From: Schistocephalus solidus
Taxonomy: Eukaryota; Platyhelminthes; Cestoda; Diphyllobothriidea; Diphyllobothriidae
DNA: 64,000 nucleotides
Assembly: GCA_017591395.1 (NCBI GenBank)
Contig: WEDG01001310.1
Span: forward strand, 186,001-250,000
Reading direction: 5' to 3'
This document shows positions 22,701 through 34,700 of this stretch, piece after piece (positions within the stretch are counted from its first letter, which is position 1; the number at the start of each line of letters is the position of its first letter). The notes under the pieces were generated by a model. The model saw only the letters and a program-made list of their open reading frames with translations. It made no database searches and was not told where the DNA came from. Both the position numbers and the translations under genes were made by a program.

Positions 22701-25700
22701 ACCTTTCAATGAATTTGGATTGTGAGGGGGCTTGATGAATGAAAATTTTACCGTCCTTTTTCAAACTAAAAGATAGGTCTTCTTCGAGCATAAAATTTGA
22801 ACAAGACATAATTAGCTATCCAACAGTTCGACCGTCGTTTTCGAAGATGTCCACCGTATGCTCAACAGCAGGCTGGTGAGAGTAAACTTTCACTGCATCT
22901 ACCTCACTCTCTGTTCCACTCCCTCCCTGGGTCCGGTGTCAAGACAAAGTTAAGAAGACCGGAGATGGCAGAGGGCGCAGGCCCACTCATTGTGGTCCAA
23001 CACAAACAAGAACATTATATCACAGGTAAGGGGTGGCTTGTATCCCAGCTGAGTAGGAGTGCCATAAAGGCCACATTTAGAAGGAGCCATTGCAGCCTGA
23101 CTCTCAATCCGCCAGTCGTCCATTGCACACAAACGTACGCACTGGGCTGACCACGCGGTTTGAGTTGTCCCGTCAGTTGGCAACTTTCCAAGCCACGGCT
23201 TTTAGCGCACCGTGATAGTTTCAATCGCATCATATTGTTTTTAGTGAGGGAAAATGCGCTAAACCGTTGATCTCACTCCCTCCCCCACCCCCAGAATCAG
23301 GCCACCGTCTCATTTGGTCAGTTGTCTGATTCGGGACTGGGTGCATTGACTGACAGGACTGGTGACCCCGTCTTCGCGTGCCACAGCACAGCCTGGCCAC
23401 CCTTACGCACACACCAGAATTCCCAAAACCAGGAAGTAAAAAGGAGCCATCACCTTCTAACTCCCAGTCCACTGGTCGGCCACTCAGCGTGCAAGGTACA
23501 CTGGGCTGACGGGGTGATCTGGTGTAAGCATCAGTTGGCAGCACCCCAAGTCACGTTTTTTTAGGAAACAGTGATAGTTTCAGGTGTGGAAAGATGGGGG
23601 GTGTTGCGTTTGTGTTGGTAGCGGTAGTGATCGTGTCCGGGGAGGCCCTTGCGGTGTGTGATGTCACGAGAGCAGTGAGGGCCGAATGAGCCATCGGCCT
23701 CCGATTCCCAGTTCACTGGTCAACTACTCACTACATACACAATGGACTGATGGCGTGGCTTCGTATATAGCGTCACTTGGCAGCCTTCCAAGCCACGGCC
23801 TCTAAGAAACAATGATAGTTTCAAGTGCATCAGCTTGCAGTGAGGTGGAAGGTGGGAGGGATATTTTGCGTATTTTTTCCATCAAATATCTTTTAACTTA
23901 AAAGGACATTTAAAATAAATTGAAAAATGCATAGTACTCACGTAGTCATAATTTACCGAGTTGAGTTTACGCAGATGGCCTAAACAAGTGCATTCCATGT
24001 CTGGCATCCTGTCTTAGCTGGAATATCCTGGGATTGTGCCGCAAGATGATCTACGTTACAATCCTGCTTAAGTAAGCCTTCCTAATTGGAAGCACATTTC
24101 AGAAATCGTAAGCGGTTGAATATTGTGGTACAATTTGTCTTACTTTTTACTATTTAAATAGCCACATTTTTCACCCCTAGGCAAGCAGTCTGTGGGGCTT
24201 TCAGAGACGTCGCCCATCTACGCAACCGTGCCGCTAACCCGAAAATGGAGTAATCATGAATCTCCCAGCACAAGTATCAAAGGTTTGCTTTGCTAGCCCC
24301 TGTTTAACAAACCTCCTAAATGCCCGCATACTGCTCATTTCACACGTTCTCCATTTCGTAGTCTACGTTTATGATTTTCTTTTACGTGAGGCATCACTTT
24401 TCGGTGAGCTGCTTCTTCTATTTTCTGTTTATTCCCTTCATGCATGCTACTGCCTAATTCGGAGCTTATAAGTGTTGCATAAGCAAAAATTCACGGCTTC
24501 AGGTGACCTTAGTGAACTGAAGTCTAGAGTGTGAGGCACTTGTATTCCGCTAGCCTTTGAAGTCTTAATGGAAATCACATGAAAGAGGAATCGCTATGTA
24601 CAAAACTATGATCAGCCACCTCAGTCTCTCTGCTCTTGCCTGTGACCTCTCTCTTGATTATTTAAACTTTGTGGCCACTTAGACTCAAGACTTCTTTATT
24701 CCCTTAATCCGGTAGGGTTGTTACACTTGAACATGGCTGGTGTATAATTAGTCTGCGTCGCTGAATACTCTTTTTATCTCTAAAAAAATCTTGTTCTGTG
24801 CCAAGCATAGCGCCTGCACTCCGAAATGTTTACTTTTAGTTCGTGCAGCTGTGCGCACGACTGATCCAGCTGGCAACTGCTTAAAGATCCGTTGGTGCCG
24901 GTCCATGGGGAGGGGGCTCTGGTAACGCAGAGAGCGCTGTTGTGTCTTGATGGATTGCTTGATCCGTGCTTTTAGTTGATCGCCTATTCGTCATCTACCA
25001 GGTAATCAGCGACGTCGAATCAAGAGTTGCGGTCCAAACCCCCTTGGCCGTAGTTCTTTGATGGTCTGAGATATCTTCGTGATACTGTCGCAGCTAAAGC
25101 GGACCATCCAATTCGAGACGAACTCAGTCTGTCTCCTTGGAAGGCGCGTTTTCAGGTGACGGTGGTCACCAGGCTTCGGTTTTTTCACACGCGTAGTCCA
25201 GGATTTTCAACCACACATGAGGGCCTATGCATGGTAAGTAGACGCTTACCAGTTGCGTTACGAACATACTCGTCCTGTTGTGCCTTGAGGCTCACTATCG
25301 AACCCCGTCATCCGCCGCACAGTTTCTTACTTATTAGCCGTTAGCAGCCAGTCATACCCAACCCCACGGTTTGCAAAACCCTAGGTTTGATTCGCGACCT
25401 GTTGTTTAGAAGTCCAACCCCCGAACCATGGCTTAAAAGCCTGAAATAGCTATTCCAGTCTCCCTTGTTTTTGTCGGTAATTTTATTATGCCTAGATGGC
25501 ATATTTCATGAAGTTGGAAGTATTTTAAATAAGAGTAAATTAGTTAGGTGGCGTTTTAGTATTGGTTATCGTGCCTCAATCATTGAAGTAAGCTTTTTCC
25601 GTTCGTGTGCAAAAACACCGTTCTTCAAAAAGGACTACTTAAGTAATAGGCATTTTCCATCAAGTTTTGATGCCCATACAAATTCACATATATTCTGTAA

Positions 25701-28700
25701 TAAATATCCATCAAAAGATTGTTTCCATCAAAAGATTGTTTCTTGTTTCTTGTACTCATTTGAGTACTCTTGTACTCATTTGGTGGCAATTTACGTCTTC
25801 TTCTTAATAATCTTTCCCAACCTTTTGATATTCCGCCTGGCGTTCGACAAGGTTGTATCCTGTCGCCCATTCTGCTCAAGTACGCTATTGACTTGATACT
25901 CCAGATGATCCTACAGGAAGTTAACGGTTATGAGTTTGCACTCGCATATCGGCTGAGTTATGTGGAATACGCTGATGATATCGTCGTGCCAACTTCAAAC
26001 CTTTGAAGGCACCTCTGGAGATTTATAACTATTAACTTGCAGAATTTGACGTTTTCAAGGCTGCTACCGAACGAACCGAGTAAGGATGACCTTGGCTCCC
26101 GAATCGATGCTGCTCGCCAGCTTTCCTCAAACTTAAGGAAATGCGGATGGATCCGACGCGACCTTCCAAACGCCACGCAGATTCACTTGTACTGATCAGT
26201 CCTTTTCTATAGTTGTGAATGCTGGACTGTGCGAGTTGATGATACTCAACAACTTCCTGTATTTTGCTGTCATTTTCGACCAGCTTTCGAGTGAAGTACC
26301 CCGATTTCGTCTCAAATGAAACAGCCTGCACTCGTGGCGACCACACTGCAAGGCTATCTCAGACTATCCAAGAAATACAAGTAAGGTATTTTTGGCACGT
26401 TTGTTGTCGTCCACCTCACGAGTTCTGTGATACTGCCCTCAGTCTCACCTCTTTTCCCACATGGAGGAGGTTAACTCAACCTGATTCTTGACACACCGTT
26501 CGCCAAGACATGGAAGTGGTTGTTGGACCTTCGCTGGCGAAGATAATGAGTTGAACTCACCAGATCTGCTGCCGCGGATCGTCATTCGTTAAGAAGTACC
26601 GTCCGTGACATCACCGAGGCCGGCTAGGTCAAGCATGATCGCAGCCGTACCAAATATAAGTACGAGTGTACTTAAAGAAGCGGTATCATAACGTTTTGCG
26701 AGAACTTTTTAAATCCTGGATAATTTTTAACTCGACCTGCAGTTGCACTTGCGCTCTTGTTGTTTGCACTATAAAATTTTGCAATTCTCAACATAAAGAT
26801 ACCTCTCCGTCAAGTATCATATTTTAAACGGACGTAATGCTCCCTCAAATGAGTAGCAGAACGAATATCTCTGTTCGTGAGGATCTCTCCCTCGAGCCTC
26901 GCTTCGAGCCCGTGGCTCAATTGTTGGAGCGTTGGACTTCTAATCGACAGGTCGCGGGTTCGAGCCCCGAGTGGGGCATCACCTAGGGTTGGGTATGAAT
27001 GGCTGATGACGGCTAATAAGCCAGAAATGGCCTTTTCAGTCTCCCTGATCTCTGTTGGTAAATTTCTGCTGCCAAGAAAGGGTATTTTCATCGTGTCAGG
27101 GTGCTTTATCAACTATTTCTTTCTAGGGTTGAGTTTCTCATGACAATATGTGGTTGGAAAGAGATAATAGTTTGTTGCAGATGATTTTGAGGTGGAATTA
27201 TTTGCTGGTCATCGATGTTAAGATAGTGGTTTGATGTGCCCTCGCCGTCGCCCGATCTCCCTCAGTATTTGGTCTCCGTCGCTGTTAAGGCGAATGGGAT
27301 GAAGTATCCAGATCTGCTACCGCTTATTGTTACGCGTGGAGACGACATCCTCGAGGCTGGCTAGTTCAGGCCGTACCAAGTGCAAGTTGCTTCATCTTGG
27401 CCGCTTGATGTTGATGATTATGTTGATGTTGATGATTATGTTGATGATGTTGATGATGTTGATGATGATGTTGATGAGGATGTTGATGATGATGATGTTG
27501 ATGTTGATGATGTTGATGATGTTGTTTTGCCCTCGTACTGCATATCTTTTTTTCTTCCCAGAGTCACGCAATACTGAGCAGGCTGGAGAGTGATTAAAAT
27601 TATATTTTAAGTGAAAGTGATGTGTTGTTCATCGAAGTTGACAGCTTGCTCGGACTTCTCATGCCTTCGCCCAGTCCTGTTTGAAATGGCAGCAGTAAGA
27701 CTGCCGTTCACATCGTGAACCGAGTCGCTCAGTGCAGAGGACCTTAGTTGATAAAGGTTTCAAGTATCGACCGCATGTAAGACCTGCTCCATGGAGGTTG
27801 CCTTTCTAAACCAGGGCTTCCTATGATCGTCTCTGGCTACGGCCATCGTTGTGCTGTGTCTCGTAGCTGTCAGCCGATCCAGTCGCTTTGTCACCGCTTT
27901 TGGAATCCGATCATTCGCTCCCATTTTAATCGCGGGCTGAGGACTTAAAGGACGAAAATATGTTACTGCCTTTTCTGTCAAATCCAGTCTTCGGCGTAAG
28001 ATCTGATTTCTGTGCTGTCCGAGCCTTTATTGTTTTAGGTTGTCATACTTATACAGAATCGGTACATTTTGTAGGAGACATCATGGTCTAAAATGAGGGG
28101 TGTCCTTTCTAGTGCGTAGAAGCGAAAGGACAATCTGACCCCGGGACATTGGTTGGTTTCACACATGAGTCTTACTACGAAACGTTAAGCTGGTTGACCG
28201 TACCGCCGTCGTTTGCGCACCAATCAGTCAGCTGTTTTGGGTGCTGAGGGGTTATTTCGATTGATTTTCTCTGATTTCATGTTCGACCTTCTCCTGTGAT
28301 GATTAATTGCTGCGACAACACTGTCGGAAGCAGGGCTTTCGGGCTGCCGTTTTCTCACTGATCTTACTTCACGTGTAAACCACGCGTGCTCTGTGTGTCC
28401 AACACTTTTTTGTCTGCTCAATGTTCCCAATTACAGTCTGTGCTGCAGATACGCTGATCATGTTGGCTCACGGTGCGCGTTTATTGGGCTGCGCCGAGTC
28501 TGTGTGTGCCTAAACTAGTGCTGTACATGCTCGGGGCAACCCATACTCACGGAGTGCCTCCTAACTTTTCATTATAATAAATCAGACACGTTTACGCCCA
28601 TAATTATGTGCTATTCCTCGTGGCTTGGAAGGTTGCTAACTGGCGGAGCAACTTGGCCCTTCTTCGGACTACTAGGGAGACTGTAATGACCCCTTCTTAA

Positions 28701-31700
28701 TGGGACCTTCATCATACTCTCAGTCATTGAACCTGGTACAGGTGGGACCAAACAGGTCGTGACATGCGTAGGCGGATTGTTTATTGCTGAGGTCCACTGC
28801 GCCGGTGCCCACTTCCCGCCGTCTTGATGCTGTCTTGCCATTGAAGGAAGATGGTTGCGGGAGGAGAGCGGGCGGTAGATGCAATGCAAGCCATTGTGCG
28901 CTCACATTCACGTGGTGAAAGTCTTGGTGTGCAATTGTCGTATTTGGTTGCAGATGATGTCTGGCTGCCTGACAGAAGCATTATTTACCTGGAGACGGCG
29001 GCTGTCTCACTGCTGTCTTTGTTGCACTACCTACGCCGTCTCCATTGAAGTTGCTCGCAAGCACGCATGGCAACCTCAGACTCTTCTACGCCATCAACTG
29101 CAATCTCCATGTCGGACGGATTCCCGCCCAGTCCAAAGTCTGTGTTGTTTTTTGTTGGACGGACCTCTTAGATTTTGAGTTCTCTGGTGGGCATGCTTTG
29201 TTGCTTGAAGTCTACACAGTTATTGTTGCAGTGATCGTCTTACTTATATGTGTATTTGACCCAACTTTTAAAAAATTCGGTGGAATTTCAACGTACGTCA
29301 GCAAGGGAAAGGCTTTGGTACAGACAACGCTATAGACAGCTGAGCTACGAGCCCCCAACCGCGAGCCGCAAGTTTAATCACACATGGTTCAACTTACCCG
29401 CTCAGTCTGCTGCAACGTAGTGAATCCATCAGTTCTCTCCCTCTCCTCTTACACAAACGCCTTCAAAGGCTGAATATGCGCAAGCCAAGGATACGCTTTT
29501 CGAAAGGCAGGTGAATGACGGTTAGAAGTACGCATTACTCGCGTTCTATGAGTTTCCGACTTCCTCCCCCCACGCCCCAGTGATGTTAGCTTGGTGTGAG
29601 GGGAATGCTGACAGTTGGAGCGCCCTCCCGAGTTCGCACTTATTTTTCTCTTCAATGTGAACCTTAGTCTCCAGACTGCCTTCAACTGTGGTCCTTCCTT
29701 CGGTCGGGGTTTCTGATCCTCAAGATGGCGGTCCTAGTGTCAGCCCTGGTGAGTTTTCCGTTTGACAATATCGGCATTTGCATCAGTTTGTTTCTGTTTT
29801 TTTCAACCTATTTACCACCTTTATTATCTAGAACTGCAGACACAGGAACTTGAGCAGTTACCCGCATCAGTCGAGGTGGCATCCGATGCTCAAACAGTCC
29901 TTCCTGAGGGTAAATCTACCGAAAAGCGTGAGTTATTGTTTTTTTGTATACGGGCTTACCGTCTTGGTGCTTTTTTTTCGGTTGTTCATGTTTTGCCTGC
30001 TGAGGCACTTTCATGTTGACACCAAAAAAACTCATTTAAGTTCAGGTCGCCAGGTGTTTGAAGCATTAGCGAGGGATCCCTAAATGCGACTGGTTGATGA
30101 CCTTCATTTTGAAATGTTTGCTGTCTTAATGTTACTTTTTCCCTGTTTAGACATTCATATCTAAACGTAAGAACAAAAAAATCCGCATTTGACTCACTTC
30201 TCATGTCTTCAATAACGTCTGCGTGCGAATGATCACTTCAGGGCATATGGTATATTGGCTCCCCACTTCATTCTTAAGTTACCCTCTGCGTAATGTCACA
30301 TAATTGGTTTGATTTTTTACAAAAAAAATAGCAATTGAAGGAAGAATTTTCCTTTATCATGCATGTTTCTTTCCTTTTACCTGAAAACTTGTCAGCGTCA
30401 TGAGTATCTCGATCGATAGTTTTTATCATAAGTAAAGAAGAAGATTGTTCGCTCGCTGGAATCATGGCTTTATTCGTCTGAGTTTTCGAACTCTTACTGG
30501 AGTCCATTGTCAAAGATAAAAGCCGCACCAGAAACCAGCAAAAATTGTAGAGGCAATGGCCAATCAGACAACAGTGGCGTCAGTCCGAAGGTGACTGCGC
30601 AGAGCTCGGTATGCCGGTGCCAGATCGATAAATCGATTGACCAAGTTCTCATCGGAGGCCCAGGCTTCAATCACTTCTCGGCTTGTCTTGCTTCTGCCGT
30701 GAGCGATTATCGTCGTGGCTGCGAAGTTAAACTCGTTACCCGGTTCGTAGGTGTTGGCAGCCACTTGTGATAAGTTGTCGCTCCGTTTCACAGCCAGCTT
30801 ATGCTCGTGTATGCGTGATCCAAGCATACGTTCAGTCGGTCCTGTGTAGTTATGGGAACAGTTTTGGCACGAGCTGCGATTTTCATGACCCTCCTTCGTA
30901 TGGTACCTGTTGGCCTGTGTGATATTCCGACACCTTATCCCGCAGCGACGCGCTCGGTCACTTCTGACACGTCCTTGATGCATGTCAGCGCATGCCATAC
31001 CATAGGTGCTTGTTCTGATTGGGTCCTCCGGAGGCGAACATGTAGGTATCGGCTTATTAACACCTTCGGATAGCCGTTTTGCATAAACTGGTTGCGGAGG
31101 TAACGGGCCTCACGTGCTTTTTCTGCTGGGTTTCTGCAATGCGTCTGGATGCGCTTGAATAGTGTTCTCACGCAGCTTCGTTTGTGAGTCACCAGATGGT
31201 AGCTGTGAAAGTTGAGAAGATGTGTTGTGTTCGTCTTCGTCCTGTAGCAAGTTGTTTCTGTTTCGCTGTTTGGACTTCGCCTGACGAGTATCACAAGGAA
31301 GGGGAGCTGCTGCTCTTTTTATTCTTCCCTCGTGAATTGTATGTCTGGGAAGATCGAGTTAAGGTGATCATGGAAATGCTGCAGCATGTTCCTCTTAACG
31401 ATAAAAAATGTTTCTTCTACATAACGGGGCCAAAAGATCGGTGGTTGTTTGGTGAGGACGATCTTTTCCAGCTCTTATAGGGCCAATTATGCCGCTAAAC
31501 CGGAGATTGTGGAGCCCATTGCAGTTCCCTAGATCTGCTCATAGGTTTCTCCGGCAAAAATCAAGTAGCTTTCTTTGTCAAAATGCGAACAGTTTCATAA
31601 GGTGTTCAATTTTGAGTGAGCTCTGCGTTTCATCGTATAACTCCTAAAGTTTCCTGCGCAAGGCTTTTTGTGCTAAACTCGGCTGGATGGATATGAATAA

Positions 31701-34700
31701 TGACGTCACGTGAAGAGACCATAATTTTGTCTAACTTTTATTATTGCTTACCGTTTTTACTTAAATACTGTCCAGTAGTTGTGGTTTTACTGTATATATT
31801 TATTATACGTCCTATCTTTACTGTTCGTTAAACTTGAATTTTCAAGCCCGTTTACGTTAAATTCAACCGTTGTTTCACTACGTTGGTTGTTTTATAGAAG
31901 CCCAGATCTTTCCTCCTTCGAACTTTTCTCACTCTCCAGGCTTGTGTTAATCCGCCTATCTTTATCAACGAGTTTTATGGTTGTATTTGGATTCCTCTAC
32001 TTTTAGCTCGGAAGATGCGAGTTTCTCGTGATCGCACGCGCATGCACTGCAGACGTAAGTGGACTTTTTGAACCGCTCCTCATTGCTAATGCTTTTTACC
32101 TAAAAAAATGCTTATATCACGTCCTCCTACTGTTTGGTCCCCTTTCATATATCCATCCTGTCTGTTACCTCTCCACATCATTTACCAGCAGCCATCGACT
32201 TCAAAATAGACGGCTCCATGTCAGTGCCGACTGACCCCTTGGCAACCGATCCCTCAAGCTCTAATATGCAACACATCACTGAAGGTAAGTTAACTCGACG
32301 TACTTCCCACTTCGGTACCCCGGGCTCACTCCTTACACTTGCTATTATTTAACCTATGCAGCGATATTTTCTTGCCGATGCACGCCTTTTTTGTGATTAC
32401 TTTCTATCAGATGAAGTTTTCAAGTGCTACGACCTTTTCTATTTCCCGTTATCCTTTGAAGCTTCCTCACCTGACATACGACAGTTCGACCGTAGATTTC
32501 GGTGATGTCCACCATCTGCCCCACAGAAAGTTGGTGCAGGGGCGGTAATTTGCGCGTGGATTACTTTTAAGTGATAGTAGACTTCCTTTGCAGCTACCGC
32601 ACTCTCTCCTCCTCCCCCATCTGAGCCCGGTGTCAAGACAGAGTCAAGAAGACCGGAGATGGGAGAGGGAACAGGTGGCTGGCGCGGCTGGGGCCACCCC
32701 TGAGCGTACCACCACACCTGGCTTGGATCCCATGGAATGGGAGTGCCATAAATGCCATATTAAGAAGGAGCCATTGTAGACTGACTCTCAATCTGCCAGT
32801 CAGCCACTCCAAACAAAACTCACACTGGGCTGACCATGTGGTCCGAGTTATCACGTCAGTTGACAACCTTCCAAGCCATGGCTTTTAGCGCACCGGGGTA
32901 GCTTTAAGCACGTCAGATTCTTTATAATGAGGAAAAATGCGCTGAACCGTCAACCTCACTCCCTCCCCGACCCCCAGAATCAGGCCACCATCCGAGCCGG
33001 TCTGTTGCGGGAGTGGTTGCAGCTGCTAATGATCTCGTCTACGCGTACCACATACACGATCTGGCCCCCAAACAAAAACACCAGGATTTTACACAACAGG
33101 GGGTTGAACGGTTCACATCCCTTCAAGCTTCCTCGCCTGACTTATGGCCAGAATGCATGTTTTGCGCTTTTTACACAGTCTACCAGTTGCCGAAAATCGG
33201 TACTCGCGAGCTATCAATGACCTTCAAGAGACACTCTTGATCGAATATTTCTAACTTGCTCACCATGATCATCCATAGCCATCTCAACCTGGGTCCATCT
33301 TATGTGTGCAGTTTAGCACTCCTTCAGTTCACATTTCTAGGTTTCTTTACCGCAAATATTGTTCGGCTGACTGCTTCGAGTGCCCTCTCCAGTCTGCCTT
33401 CGTTTTATCGTTTTGCTGTGTTTTTAGCAATTAAAATTAATTTTCGTACATTAGTCGCCTGGAGTGTATGAGTGCATTGCCCCTAGACTGTAACAGGTGT
33501 TGCCTTGTCATACGTTTACTTATCACAGCCTTTTTGCAAGTGCTTGAGCCATTTCGAATGAGCGTTTTTATTTTCCCTCAGTGGTTTTGGGCCTGTAAAA
33601 TGTTTTTTGACTACCGTAACACGGTAGGCTCGGAGACTTTGTAGCGAAATTCCTGAGGTACACTTTTCTCCGCCCTTTTAGACCTTCTTATGGAAGACCT
33701 TGGTAAGATTTTAGACCTTTTTTCCATTCTCCGGGTCTGCTTCGCATTTAAGCCCTTTTGCGCTAAATGGATGGGACTCGTTTTTGTGATCCCAGCTGTT
33801 TGACCCTTTAACACTCGTTCTGTTTCCCTCATCCCTTCTTTCGTAAAAAATAAACATATTAACTTGTTTCACTTATTTTCTTTTTTTGTAACTTTGGGCC
33901 ATAGCATCATGTACCATGCCTTAATTTGTGTGGGTGTTGTAGAATTTATTGGCTGGGTCTTCTTTTTATTGTGGTTATTTTCTAACAAGATTTTATGCCA
34001 AATGACAGCTCAGAGCAAGTGAGTGCCGTTTTTAATTTCAGCCATTGGTCCGACGTGTTGATTGGTTGCTTTTAGGCCAATCGAAACGTGGCGTAAGTAT
34101 GCGCTACTTTTTTGCGGCTCCCAACGGTCGGCGATCGTAGTGTAAGCGATGGTTGGACTAAAACCTATGACCAAATCTTGTCTGTCTGTACATATCACGG
34201 TGGCCTGGTGCAGCACACAGTCTGGAGTCGTCGTCACTTCCTCCTCGACAACAAACTCCAGATGTGGAGTTCTGGACGCTCTAACAACCCCAAGAAAGAA
34301 AGCTGAACCACTTCCACCTTAACTGCATCCGATGGATATTAAACTTTAAGTGGTGATAACGACCCCCGTACCGAAGTAGGCCAACCTTATGAGAATCTAA
34401 GTGGTGCTGAAGCATAACCAAGTATGGTGGTGAGATTGCATTGGGACGAGTACTGACGAGCGTATCCCTTAACACTCTTCCAGGGAGACATCGCTGCGTG
34501 CACTCGAGAACAGGATTGGCGAAAGCTATGCGGCAAGGGCATGTTGGAAACCTTCTTTAAGTGCCTTCAAATTAGCCAAGAGTCATCGAGAACAGCTTCA
34601 CAGAACGGGCCGTCAGAACTGGGTGAAATGACTGACGCGAAATACTGAAATTCATCGACCAACACCCGTCAGTGTGTATCTGATGTCACCGCGTGTTCAG

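Larger units (their letters stand above)
20457..24180. other. gene 1 intron, AT-rich
   Basis: Contains AT-rich repeat copies (20795-21500, 22405-22820, 23870-24060) and a two-unit R1 array (22822-23850). The acceptor is a TTTTTCACCCCTAG tract. Nothing coding is recognised at 21500-22400. Confidence 0.6.
24283..29831. other. gene 1 intron
   Basis: Contains a SINE remnant (25335-25480), an AT-rich repeat (25625-25815), LINE fragments (25815-26690, 27235-27400), a SINE (26895-27065), a TGATGT microsatellite (27409-27525) and a tRNA-like SINE head near 29320-29370 (minus). Nothing certain is recognised at 24300-25300 or 27530-29300. Confidence 0.55.

Noticed and set aside
24181..24282. SPIYATVPL as proof of a Robo receptor
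   Set aside because: The motif is short and the ectodomain does not show the five Ig plus three FnIII pattern that I could recognise, so only a resemblance is noted.
26895..26975. Functional tRNA-Arg gene
   Set aside because: The anticodon stem has a mismatch, the acceptor stem does not pair, and the head continues into a SINE body shared with other copies.
29045..29335. 97-codon frame with a hydrophobic C-terminal half as a small membrane protein
   Set aside because: No family, no splice or promoter context, and its end overlaps a tRNA-like SINE remnant on the other strand.
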